A stretch of DNA of 64,000 bases from Pseudomonas sp. MUP55 (GTDB taxonomy: Bacteria; Pseudomonadota; Gammaproteobacteria; Pseudomonadales; Pseudomonadaceae). The position numbers and the translations under genes are program-made. The DNA is taken from assembly GCF_034043515.1 (NCBI RefSeq), contig NZ_CP138214.1:4712001-4776000 (forward strand), read 5' to 3'. Below are positions 18,448-26,642 of the stretch, piece by piece (within the stretch, counting starts at the first letter, position 1; each line of letters starts with the position of its first letter). The notes beneath the pieces were generated by a model. The model made no database searches. It had not been told where the DNA came from and worked only from the letters and a program-made list of their open reading frames with translations.

Positions 18448-19455
18448 TTACCAGGCCACGCCAAAGCCTGCGGTGTAACGGGTCTTGCTCAGGCTGCTGT
18501 CGGAGTCGCCGCTGATGACGTCGCGCTCCGCCTTGAGATTGAGCGAGGCCCATTCGGTGACCTTGTAGCGCAGGCCCATCTCGGCATCCAGGGCATAGTC
18601 AGCCGGGCCGTCGAGAGGCTTGCCCAGCTCGCCGTTGGTGAAGAATTCCACGGTCTTGCCCACCAGATAGCGGTTGTAGTTCCACTTCATGGCCAGGGAA
18701 TAGAAGTTGTCCTTGCCGCCATCGGCGTATTCGTAATCGGTGCGGTTGACCAGCGAGCCGAGGGAAAACGCGCCCAGCTCGTCGTCCCAGAACTGATAGC
18801 CCGGGCCGGTACCGACGGTGCGCTGGCGTGCCAGGTCTTCGACCTTGTCGCGCTTGTAGGTCAGGCGGCCCTGCCAGAACCAGTGCTCGGTGATAAAGCG
18901 GTCCAGGTCGTATTCCAGGGACCAGTTGTCGGTGGTGGTGACGTCGTCCTGGAACTCGCGGTTGTATTCGCCCTTGCCGGTATGGCGCCACTGGCCGTGA
19001 CGGGCCGAGGTCTTGAAGTCGACGTCATAGTCGTTGGTGTCTTTGTCGGCGCGCTTGTAGTCCAGCGCCAGGTCGACGTTGCCCTTCCAGACCAGGTCCT
19101 CGATCACAGGCTTGGGCTTGATGATCTGCTGGATGCTGGCCAGGTCCACGGTCTTGGGCGCTTCGCCGTTGGCCAGTACGACCTTGCCATCTTCGGCAGG
19201 CTTGAGGGACTTGGCCTTTTCACCGCTGTAGGCGTCCTGCTTGACCAGCAGTTCCTGGTCGCTCTCCAGGGTTTTGACCTGCTTCCAGTCCACCGGGATC
19301 GAGCCGCCGTAGCTGGTCTGGATCAGCAGTTTGCCGCCGTCGAAGACTTTGATCTTGCCGGTCAGGCGATCACCGTTCTTCAACCAGACGGTGTCGGCGA
19401 GCAAGGGCGTGGAGGCACTGAGAACAGCGAGGCACAGCAGGGTTCTGGACAACAT
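18448..19455 (-). CDS. DUF481 outer-membrane beta-barrel protein
   Basis: A 335-residue protein with a cleavable signal (MLSRTLLCLAVLSASTPLLA), a small beta domain (DTVWLKNGDRLTGKI, about 23-75) and a C-terminal DUF481 barrel with alternating strands that ends in an aromatic residue (FGVAW), as outer-membrane proteins do. This is the YdiY-like 'salt-induced outer membrane protein' family. Its function is unknown. It is divergent from the alkyltransferase-like gene, and the shared 154-bp gap holds an inverted-repeat cluster. Confidence 0.88.
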   Translation of the reverse strand: MLSRTLLCLAVLSASTPLLADTVWLKNGDRLTGKIKVFDGGKLLIQTSYGGSIPVDWKQVKTLESDQELLVKQDAYSGEKAKSLKPAEDGKVVLANGEAPKTVDLASIQQIIKPKPVIEDLVWKGNVDLALDYKRADKDTNDYDVDFKTSARHGQWRHTGKGEYNREFQDDVTTTDNWSLEYDLDRFITEHWFWQGRLTYKRDKVEDLARQRTVGTGPGYQFWDDELGAFSLGSLVNRTDYEYADGGKDNFYSLAMKWNYNRYLVGKTVEFFTNGELGKPLDGPADYALDAEMGLRYKVTEWASLNLKAERDVISGDSDSSLSKTRYTAGFGVAW

Positions 19456-19517
19456 AAGCAGATACGGGGCTCGGGGTTGGCGAAAAGAAGGGGCTATCGT
19501 CGTAGATAGCCTGAACT

Positions 19518-19550
19518 GACTCAACTATTTATAGTGAGTTCAATACTCAC
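19518..19550. promoter_or_regulatory. Inverted-repeat cluster between divergent genes
   Basis: GTGAGT-TCAAT-ACTCAC (19534-19550) is a 6-bp-arm palindrome. Another ACTCA, in reverse orientation to GTGAG, lies about 14 nt before it. Three half-sites in a divergent promoter region look like an operator. No regulator can be named. Confidence 0.4.
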
Positions 19551-19609
19551 CGCCAAGTTTACAGACGTTTCTTACAAAAACACCGACGTTCTCAACGGAT
19601 AGCCTCACA

Positions 19610-19963
19610 GTGAATACACCTGCCGACACCCCGCAGAGCCCCGCCGACATGCGCCGCACCGCGCTTTACTTGACGTTGGCGCAAGTGCCGCCAGGTTGCG
19701 TGGTGAGCTACGGCGAATTGGCGCACCTGGCAGGCTTGGGCCGTGCCGCGCGCTGGGTGGGGCGTACCTTGAGCCAGCTACCGGGGGACACTCGCCTGCC
19801 CTGGCATCGGGTGTTGGGTGCCGGCGGTCGGATAAGTCTGCCGGTGGGCAGTGCCTCAGGTGACGAGCAACGTGCGCGTTTACGTAGAGAAGGTGTCACT
19901 ATCCTGAACAATCGCGTTGATATTCAGCGTCATGGCTGGCGCCCGGTAGAGCACAGCGGTTAG
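19610..19963 (+). CDS. Alkyltransferase-like protein (ATL, MGMT family without catalytic Cys)
   Basis: A 117-residue protein with the DNA-binding half of O6-alkylguanine-DNA alkyltransferase: GCVVSYGELAHLAGLGRAARWVG, with the helix-turn-helix and arginine finger. The methyl-acceptor motif PCHR is PWHRV at residues 64-68, so tryptophan replaces the reactive cysteine. Such ATL proteins (E. coli YbaZ, yeast Atl1) bind O6-alkylguanine and hand it to nucleotide excision repair without dealkylating it. A GTG start at 19610 gives the usual length. It is divergent from the DUF481 gene, and ampG follows 43 bp later. Confidence 0.92.
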   Translation: MNTPADTPQSPADMRRTALYLTLAQVPPGCVVSYGELAHLAGLGRAARWVGRTLSQLPGDTRLPWHRVLGAGGRISLPVGSASGDEQRARLRREGVTILNNRVDIQRHGWRPVEHSG

Positions 19964-20006
19964 AGTGCGCGCTTTGTTTCCGCAAATCTGAGGCAGACTC
20001 CAGCCC

Positions 20007-21539
20007 ATGCCCCGTAAAACCTGGCGCGCCGCGCTCGCCGCCTATGCCAGCCCCTCGACGTTAGTGCTGTTGTTGCTCGGTTTCGCTGCCGGCCTGCCTT
20101 ATATGTTGGTGTTCTCGACGCTTTCCGTGTGGCTGCGTGAGGCGGGTGTTGCCCGCGAGACCATCGGTTATGCAAGCCTGATCGGGCTGGCCTACGCCTT
20201 CAAATGGGTCTGGTCGCCGCTGCTCGACCAATGGCGCCTGCCGTTGCTCGGTAAACTCGGGCGCCGGCGTTCCTGGCTGGTGCTTGCCCAGTCGCTGGTG
20301 ATCCTCGGATTGATCGGCATGGGCTTTTGTGACCCGCAAAAACACCTGTCCTGGCTGATTGCTATTGCCGTTGTCGTTGCCTTCGCGTCGGCCACCCAGG
20401 ACATCGCGGTCGATGCCTACCGCCTGGAAATTGCCGACGACAGCCGCCAGGCCGCCCTCGCCGCCAGCTACATGTCCGGTTACCGCATCGCCGCCCTGCT
20501 CGCCACGGCCGGTGCGCTGTTCTTTGCCGAAGGCTTCGGTTCCACCGGTTTCAACTATAAACACTCGGCGTGGACCGGCACTTACGTGCTGTTCGGCGTG
20601 TTGATGGTGCCGGCACTGCTCACCACCCTGTTCATGCGCGAACCCAACGTGCCGCTGCGCACCCAGCTGCAGGCCGGGCGCTACAGCTTCGTGCATCAGT
20701 TGGTGTCGGTGTTCGTGTTGATCGTGCTGCTGGTGTCGGTGCCGGCGATGTTTACCCAGCTGTACAACACCGATTTCGCCAGCGTGCTGTTCCAGGGCGT
20801 AAGCCTGTGGGAACTGCTGATGGAAGACCGCGCATTCCTGCGGGCCATCCTTTATATCCTGCTCACCAGCCTGTGCCTCTCGGCCATGGGCCGCCGTGGC
20901 CTGGCGCCGGTGCTGACGCCGGTCAACGACTTTATCCTGCGCTACCGCTGGCAGGCGTTGCTGCTGCTCGGGTTGATCGCCACCTACCGCATGTCCGACA
21001 CGGTCATGGGCGTGATGGCCAACGTGTTCTATATCGACCAGGGCTTTACCAAGGACCAGATTGCCGGGGTCAGCAAGATCTTCGGCCTGATCATGACCCT
21101 GCTTGGCGCCGGCATGGGCGGCCTGTTGATCGTGCGGTTCGGTATTCTGCCGATCCTGTTCATCGGCGGCGTGGCCTCGGCCGGCACCAACCTGCTGTTC
21201 GTGATGCTCGCCGACATGGGCCCCGACCTGCAGATGCTGATCGTCACCATTTCCCTGGATAACTTCAGCTCGGGCCTGGCCACGTCGGCGTTTGTCGCGT
21301 ACCTGTCGAGCCTGACCAACCTCAAGTTCTCCGCCACCCAGTACGCGCTGCTCAGCTCGATCATGCTGTTGCTGCCGCGCCTGATCGGCGGCTATTCCGG
21401 GGTGATGGTGGAGAAGTTCGGCTATCACAACTTCTTCATGATCACCTGCCTGCTGGGTGTGCCGACGCTGTTCCTGATTGCCTTGCACTGGTTCCAGGAG
21501 AACCGGCGCATTCGGTTGAATCCGCCACAGGAAGACTGA
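20007..21539 (+). CDS. ampG: AmpG-family muropeptide permease (MFS)
   Basis: A 510-residue inner-membrane protein with 12-14 transmembrane helices. The N-terminus PSTLVLLLLGFAAGLPYMLVFSTLSVWLREAGV and the cytoplasmic loop FKWVWSPLLDQW match AmpG, the proton-driven importer of GlcNAc-anhydroMurNAc peptides for cell-wall recycling. Loss of AmpG lowers inducible AmpC beta-lactamase. Pseudomonads can have a second paralogue (AmpP), so the exact orthologue needs comparison. It is close to groESL, as ampG is in P. aeruginosa. It ends just before a REP doublet. Confidence 0.87.
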   Translation: MPRKTWRAALAAYASPSTLVLLLLGFAAGLPYMLVFSTLSVWLREAGVARETIGYASLIGLAYAFKWVWSPLLDQWRLPLLGKLGRRRSWLVLAQSLVILGLIGMGFCDPQKHLSWLIAIAVVVAFASATQDIAVDAYRLEIADDSRQAALAASYMSGYRIAALLATAGALFFAEGFGSTGFNYKHSAWTGTYVLFGVLMVPALLTTLFMREPNVPLRTQLQAGRYSFVHQLVSVFVLIVLLVSVPAMFTQLYNTDFASVLFQGVSLWELLMEDRAFLRAILYILLTSLCLSAMGRRGLAPVLTPVNDFILRYRWQALLLLGLIATYRMSDTVMGVMANVFYIDQGFTKDQIAGVSKIFGLIMTLLGAGMGGLLIVRFGILPILFIGGVASAGTNLLFVMLADMGPDLQMLIVTISLDNFSSGLATSAFVAYLSSLTNLKFSATQYALLSSIMLLLPRLIGGYSGVMVEKFGYHNFFMITCLLGVPTLFLIALHWFQENRRIRLNPPQED

Positions 21540-21550
21540 TACGACTCAGT

Positions 21551-21645
21551 CAATGTGGGAGGGGGCTTGCTCCCGATAGGGGTGTGTCAGTCAGTGCATC
21601 TGACACTGACACATCGCTATCGGGAGCAAGCCCCCTCCCACATTG
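21551..21645. repeat. REP doublet (inverted pair)
   Basis: CAATGTGGGAGGGGGCTTGC with CTCCCGAT and its complement face each other across about 35 nt between ampG and proS. Confidence 0.93.
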
Positions 21646-21756
21646 GATCTCCCACAGTCAGTCAGATCCCCGCGCAATGTCACGCCTGTACTCCAGCAGC
21701 AACCGCCCGTACAATCCCAAGTCATTTCAAGTCCAAGCAACCGACAACGGCCTACC

Positions 21757-23472
21757 ATGCGTACCAGTCAATATTTGCTCGCCACACAGAAAGAAACGCC
21801 TTCCGACGCGGTTGTGATCAGCCATCAGCTGATGCTGCGCGCCGGCATGATCCGCAAGCTGGCCTCTGGCCTGTACACCTGGCTGCCCATGGGCTTGAAG
21901 GTGATGCGCAAGGTCGAAGCCATCGTTCGTGAAGAAATGAACGCCGCCGGCTCTCTGGAAGTGTTGATGCCGAGCACTCAACCGGCTGAACTGTGGCAGG
22001 AATCCGGGCGCTGGGAAGAGTACGGCCCCGAGCTGCTGCGCTTCAAGGACCGTCACGGCCGCGACTTCTGCGCAGGTCCCACCCATGAAGAAGTCATCAC
22101 CGACCTGATGCGCAACGAGTTGAGCAGCTATAAGCAGTTGCCGCTGAACCTGTATCAGATCCAGACCAAATTCCGTGATGAAATCCGCCCACGCTTCGGT
22201 TTGATGCGCGGCCGTGAATTCATCATGAAAGACGCCTATTCGTTCCACGCGGACCAGGCTTCCCTGCAGGCGACCTACGACCGCATGCACCAGGCCTACT
22301 GCAATATCTTCACGCGCCTGGGCCTGAAATTCCGTCCGGTTGAAGCGGACAACGGCTCCATCGGCGGTGCCGGCTCCCACGAATTCCACGTGCTGGCCGA
22401 GTCCGGCGAAGACGATATCGCGTTCAGCAACGGTTCGGACTACGCGGCGAACATCGAAAAAGCCGAAGCCATCCCACGGGAAACCTCGCGTCCAGCCCCG
22501 ACGCAGGAACTACGCCTGGTCGATACCCCAGACACCAAGACCATCGCGGCCCTGGTGGAAAAATTCAATCTGCCGATTGAAAAGACCATCAAGACCCTGA
22601 TCGTGCGCGCCGAAGAAGAAGGCAAGCTGATCGCTCTGGTGATCCGTGGCGACCACGAGCTCAACGAAATCAAGGCCGCCCAGCAACCTGGCGTGGCCAG
22701 CCCGCTGGTCATGGCCACCGATGCCGAACTGCGTGACGCCATCGGCGCCGGCGCCGGTTCCCTCGGCCCGCTGAACCTGCCGCTGCCGATCATCATCGAC
22801 CGCTCGGTCGAGCTGATGAGCGACTTCGGTATCGGCGCGAACATCGACGACAAGCACTACTTCGGCGTGAACTGGGAACGCGACCTGCCGGTTCCGACCG
22901 TGGCCGACCTGCGCAACGTCGTGGCCGGCGACCCGAGCCCGGACGGCAAGGGCACCCTGGAGATCAAGCGCGGCATCGAAGTCGGGCACATCTTCCAGCT
23001 GGGCAACAAGTACAGCAAAGCGATGAAGTGCGAAGTGCTGGGCGAGAACGGCAAGCCGATCACCCTGGACATGGGCTGCTACGGCATTGGTGTGTCCCGT
23101 GTGGTCGCCGCCGCCATCGAGCAGAACAACGACGAGAAAGGCATCATCTGGAGCGACGCCCTGGCACCGTTCCAGGTGGCGCTGGTGCCGTTGCGCTACG
23201 AAACCGAGCAAGTGCGCGAAGCCACCGACAAACTGTATGCCGAACTGACGGCTGCCGGTTTTGAAGTGCTGCTCGATGACCGGGACAAGAAAACCAGCCC
23301 GGGCATCAAGTTCGCCGACATGGAACTGATTGGCATCCCCCACCGCATCGTGGTCAGTGACCGCGGTCTGGCCGATGGCAATCTGGAATACAAGAGCCGG
23401 ACCGAAGCCCAAGCCCAACCGTTGCCGGTGGCTGACGTGCTGTCTTTCCTTCAGGCGCGTATTCGTCGCTGA
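21757..23472 (+). CDS. proS: Prolyl-tRNA synthetase
   Basis: 571 residues, the usual length of bacterial ProRS with an inserted editing domain. Class II motif 2 ([21 protein letters not shown]) and motif 3 ([17 protein letters not shown]) are present. The central insertion (about 220-400) is the YbaK-like editing domain that hydrolyses Ala-tRNA(Pro). A C-terminal anticodon-binding domain follows. It charges tRNA(Pro) in the cytoplasm. The ATG at 21757 ([18 protein letters not shown]) matches the standard N-terminus. The frame is open further upstream but not used. Confidence 0.98.
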   Translation: MRTSQYLLATQKETPSDAVVISHQLMLRAGMIRKLASGLYTWLPMGLKVMRKVEAIVREEMNAAGSLEVLMPSTQPAELWQESGRWEEYGPELLRFKDRHGRDFCAGPTHEEVITDLMRNELSSYKQLPLNLYQIQTKFRDEIRPRFGLMRGREFIMKDAYSFHADQASLQATYDRMHQAYCNIFTRLGLKFRPVEADNGSIGGAGSHEFHVLAESGEDDIAFSNGSDYAANIEKAEAIPRETSRPAPTQELRLVDTPDTKTIAALVEKFNLPIEKTIKTLIVRAEEEGKLIALVIRGDHELNEIKAAQQPGVASPLVMATDAELRDAIGAGAGSLGPLNLPLPIIIDRSVELMSDFGIGANIDDKHYFGVNWERDLPVPTVADLRNVVAGDPSPDGKGTLEIKRGIEVGHIFQLGNKYSKAMKCEVLGENGKPITLDMGCYGIGVSRVVAAAIEQNNDEKGIIWSDALAPFQVALVPLRYETEQVREATDKLYAELTAAGFEVLLDDRDKKTSPGIKFADMELIGIPHRIVVSDRGLADGNLEYKSRTEAQAQPLPVADVLSFLQARIRR

Positions 23473-23492
23473 AAACCAGATCAAGAGAAGTC

Positions 23493-24446
23493 ATGTTCAA
23501 GCGAAACACCAGAGCCCTGGGGGGCGCCGCCTTGTGCGGCGCCCTGCTGGTCAGCGGCTGCGCCAACCAGATGTCGCAACGCAGTGAGCACGAGGAGCGG
23601 GTCGAGCGTAAGTTGCTCGACCACAGCCTGCAGATCGATGTAGGCGAGCCCAAAGTGCTGGAGCTGCCGCAACGTCGGGTTCGGATTCACGAGCAGAAGA
23701 CCTTCGAAGTCACCGAATTCGAAGTCACCCGGCGTTACGACCGCTACACGCCCTATCAGCCCTGGCGCAAACTCTATGAGATGCCCCTGGGTGCCGTGGC
23801 CCTGGTGGCCGGCGCGGGCGCCAACGTGGTGAACATCTTCGCCCTCGGCAACCTGCCTGCCAGCATGACGCGCGATTGGCTGAGCTATGGCGTGGACGGC
23901 ATCAACCCGTTCATGAACGTGCAATCCCACGGCCGTGCGCAACAGAACCTCGCGGGTATCGATGAAGTCCAGCGTGACAAGCGCCTGGAATATTCAAGCC
24001 TGCCCTGGAGCGAACGCCCGGTGCAGGTCACCGCTGGCAGGCAGACCCATGACCTGACCACCGACCGCGACGGCGTGCTGCGCCTGAACCTGCTGGACAG
24101 CCCGTTTTCCGAGCAGGACCTCAACCGCGTCACCACCTTGAAGATCAGCGTGGAAGACGGCCAGGACGATGTGCACACCGACTCGACCCTGGCAATCAGC
24201 AACACCCTGCGCAGCAAATTGCTGGAAGCCCACGGCCTGATTTTCGACGACCTCGAGGACGATGAAGTGAGCCAGTGGGTGCACCGGGTCAAGCGCCTCT
24301 CGGAGCTGGGCCTGGAAGAAGAAGCCAGCGAGCTGGAACAAAGCCTGATCGAACTGACGCGCAATGATCCGGAGTTGCAGCAGGAGTTTTTGCAGGCCCT
24401 GGCCAAGGATGCAGGGCGGTTGGTGGCAGACCCAGGGGCACGCTGA
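23493..24446 (+). CDS. Hypothetical lipoprotein
   Basis: A 317-residue protein with a lipoprotein signal (ALLVSGCAN, Cys24). The mature part begins with a charged helix (SEHEERVERKLLDH), has one internal hydrophobic stretch around residues 92-112 (PLGAVALVAGAGANVVNIFAL), and ends in a strongly acidic helical region (LEEEASELEQSLIEL). I do not recognise a named domain. It starts 20 bp after proS in the same direction and may be cotranscribed. A REP doublet follows. Confidence 0.8.
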   Translation: MFKRNTRALGGAALCGALLVSGCANQMSQRSEHEERVERKLLDHSLQIDVGEPKVLELPQRRVRIHEQKTFEVTEFEVTRRYDRYTPYQPWRKLYEMPLGAVALVAGAGANVVNIFALGNLPASMTRDWLSYGVDGINPFMNVQSHGRAQQNLAGIDEVQRDKRLEYSSLPWSERPVQVTAGRQTHDLTTDRDGVLRLNLLDSPFSEQDLNRVTTLKISVEDGQDDVHTDSTLAISNTLRSKLLEAHGLIFDDLEDDEVSQWVHRVKRLSELGLEEEASELEQSLIELTRNDPELQQEFLQALAKDAGRLVADPGAR

Positions 24447-24469
24447 GTTCTCAAAATTTTCCGCAGATC

Positions 24470-24564
24470 AAATGTGGGAGGGGGCTTGCCCCCGATAGCG
24501 GTGTGTCAGTGTCAGGTGTACTGACTGACACATTGCAATCGGGGGCAAGCCCCCTCCCACATTT
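24470..24564. repeat. REP doublet (inverted pair)
   Basis: AAATGTGGGAGGGGGCTTGC with CCCCGATAGCGG and its near complement, located between the converging lipoprotein and dinB genes. Confidence 0.93.
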
Positions 24565-24593
24565 TTATCTGTTACATTTTTTTAATCCCGGTT

Positions 24594-25652
24594 CTACCAG
24601 GCAAACTCCAGCTGTTCATTACCGCTGCGCAAATCCAGCAACCTCACCCCAATCCCCAGCAACCGCACCGGTTTTCCACCACGGTTGAACGCCTGGGTCA
24701 TCAGCTGTTGATAACTTTCCAGGTCCCGCCCTGCCCCCGCCTGCTCCAGGGTGGTTTGGGTAAAGTCATGAAACTTGACCTTCACGAACGGCTTGCCTGC
24801 GCGGTAGCTGCTGTCGATTCGCGCCATGCGCCCGGCCAGGGTTTCCATCAGCTCAGGCAGCTTCGCCAGGCAGCTGGAAAGGTCCGGCAGGTCCACATCG
24901 TAGGTGTTTTCCACACTGAGGGACTGCCGCCGACTGTCGTTGTGCACCACCCGATCATCGATCCCACGGGCGAGGCTCCAGAGCCGTTCACCAAAACTGC
25001 CGAATTCGCGCACCAGCGCCAGCTTGTTCCAGTCACGCAATTGCAGGCAGTCCTCGATGCCCAGCCGCGCCAGCTTGTCGGCGGTGACCTTGCCGACCCC
25101 GTGCAATTTGCTTACCTGCAACTGGGAGACGAACGCTTCGACCTGGTCCGGGGTAATTACAAACAGGCCGTTGGGCTTCTTCCAGTCGCTGGCGATCTTG
25201 GCCAGAAACTTGTTGGGCGCCACGCCGGCAGACACGGTGATATGCAATTGGTTGGATACGCGCCGGCGGATGTCCTGGGCGATGCGCGTGGCACTGCCGC
25301 CAAAGTGCGGGCTGTCGGAGACATCGAGGTAGGCCTCATCCAGCGACAAGGGCTCGATCAAGTCGGTGTAGTCGCGAAAGATCGTCTGGATTTCCTTCGA
25401 CGCCTCTTTATAGGCGTCAAAGCGCGGCTTGACGATGGTCAGGTCCGGGCACAACTTCAACGCGTGACGGGATGACATCGCGGAGCGCACCCCGTAGGCC
25501 CGCGCCTCGTAATTGCACGTGGCGATCACGCCCCGCCGATCTGCCGAGCCGCCGACTGCCAGGGGCTTTTGCGCCAGGCTCGGGTCGTCGCGCATCTCGA
25601 TGGCGGCGTAGAAGCAATCACAGTCGACGTGGATGATTTTGCGCTGCGTCAT
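24594..25652 (-). CDS. dinB: DNA polymerase IV (DinB, Y-family)
   Basis: 352 residues, the normal length. The N-terminal IIHVDCDCFYAAIEM holds the first catalytic Asp, and PLSLDEAYLDVSD the Asp-Glu pair. A thumb with helix-hairpin-helix (LHGVGKVTADKLARLG) and a little-finger domain follow. It is an error-prone translesion polymerase that associates with the sliding clamp. The ATG at 25652 (MTQRKIIHVDCD) is the standard start. A perfect CTG-N10-CAG LexA box lies 46 bp upstream, so SOS induction is expected. Confidence 0.97.
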   Translation of the reverse strand: MTQRKIIHVDCDCFYAAIEMRDDPSLAQKPLAVGGSADRRGVIATCNYEARAYGVRSAMSSRHALKLCPDLTIVKPRFDAYKEASKEIQTIFRDYTDLIEPLSLDEAYLDVSDSPHFGGSATRIAQDIRRRVSNQLHITVSAGVAPNKFLAKIASDWKKPNGLFVITPDQVEAFVSQLQVSKLHGVGKVTADKLARLGIEDCLQLRDWNKLALVREFGSFGERLWSLARGIDDRVVHNDSRRQSLSVENTYDVDLPDLSSCLAKLPELMETLAGRMARIDSSYRAGKPFVKVKFHDFTQTTLEQAGAGRDLESYQQLMTQAFNRGGKPVRLLGIGVRLLDLRSGNEQLEFAW

Positions 25653-25697
25653 ATAAACGGGGTGTGGATCAACGGGTGCCCAGTATCGCATTCACCC

Positions 25698-25713
25698 CTG
25701 TATATAGCACCAG
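25698..25713. promoter_or_regulatory. LexA (SOS) box upstream of dinB
   Basis: CTGTATATAGCACCAG has the CTG-N10-CAG frame and the TATATA-rich left half of the gammaproteobacterial LexA operator. It is 46 bp from the dinB start codon, where it can overlap the promoter. Confidence 0.85.
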
Positions 25714-25889
25714 TAGTTTGAATCTTCCATCTGAGCGGTAGGAAATATCGCTGATGAATGTATTTTCTCAATCGAATTCAGTCTTCCAATAGAGCTGAAA
25801 GCCTCTGCCTGACTGGCTTCGCGCCCTTCAAGCGCTTGTCTCGGAGCGCTAACCGCTTGAAGCACAAGCGCTTTTTTTCGGTTTCCGGG

Positions 25890-25917
25890 TTGACACGCTC
25901 GCGTTCCTCTGTAGAAT
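25890..25917 (+). promoter_or_regulatory. Promoter of the first initiator tRNA gene
   Basis: TTGACA (25890-25895), a 16-nt spacer and TAGAAT (25912-25917) form a strong sigma-70 promoter. The tRNA 5' end is 13 nt after the -10, so the precursor leader is very short. A downstream ACAGA precedes the tRNA, as in the second copy. Confidence 0.85.
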
Positions 25918-25930
25918 GCCGACACACAGA

Positions 25931-26007
<77 letters not shown>

Positions 26008-26024
26008 AACATCAAACATCAAAC

Positions 26025-26052
26025 AAGGCTACTCGAAAGAGTGGCCTTTTTT
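26025..26052 (+). terminator. Terminator of tRNA-fMet copy 1
   Basis: AAGGCTACTC and GAGTGGCCTT pair (one G-T wobble) around a GAAA tetraloop, followed by a run of T. Confidence 0.9.
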
Positions 26053-26080
26053 GTGCGCGCCTGTTTTTACCCCTCCGCCT

Positions 26081-26180
26081 TGTAGGAGCGAGCTTGCTCG
26101 CGAAAGACGTCAAGATACCGCTGGCTACCTGAAGCGCTTCGTTATCGTTGGCGTTCTTCGCGAGCAAGCTCGCTCCTACA
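26081..26180. repeat. REP doublet of a second family
   Basis: TGTAGGAGCGAGCTTGCTCG, followed by CGAA, and its exact complement form a 100-nt inverted pair between the two tRNA-fMet cassettes. The core (GAGCGAGCTTGCTCGCG) differs from the GTGGGAGGGGGCTTGC family that dominates the window. Confidence 0.93.
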
Positions 26181-26246
26181 ATGGGCGGTGCCAAGGCCTT
26201 GATTTTGAATAAATCACACTAATTTGAGCCATCGGCTCATTAACGG

Positions 26247-26274
26247 TTGACACCTCGGCGCTGGACTGTAGAAT
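26247..26274 (+). promoter_or_regulatory. Promoter of the second initiator tRNA gene
   Basis: TTGACA (26247-26252), 16-nt spacer, TAGAAT (26269-26274), with the tRNA starting 13 nt later. Hexamers and spacing equal those of copy 1, while the spacer sequence has diverged. Confidence 0.85.
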
Positions 26275-26286
26275 GCCGCCCACAGA

Positions 26287-26363
<77 letters not shown>

Positions 26364-26373
26364 AACATCAAAA

Positions 26374-26402
26374 AAGGCTACTCGAAAGAGTGGCCTTTTT
26401 TG
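26374..26402 (+). terminator. Terminator of tRNA-fMet copy 2
   Basis: The same AAGGCTACTC-GAAA-GAGTGGCCTT hairpin and T-run as after copy 1, so the duplicated unit includes its own terminator. Confidence 0.9.
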
Positions 26403-26642
26403 TATCCGGTGAAAAAGTTCTTCTGAAACAATGGCATGGCATCTTTCATGAAACCGTAGACGGTTTGTAGAGTCCATCTCATTGCACGCTATGCTCAGTG
26501 CTCAAGCACTACCCTCTACGACCAATGGCCGCAGTCGCCGCACTCGGTGATCCGCGTTAATATTTGTAATTATTTTGTCCATAGGGATTGGTAACTTGGC
26601 TGGATACCTCCATCCTGTCGCGCACAATCCACGAGGTGATTG

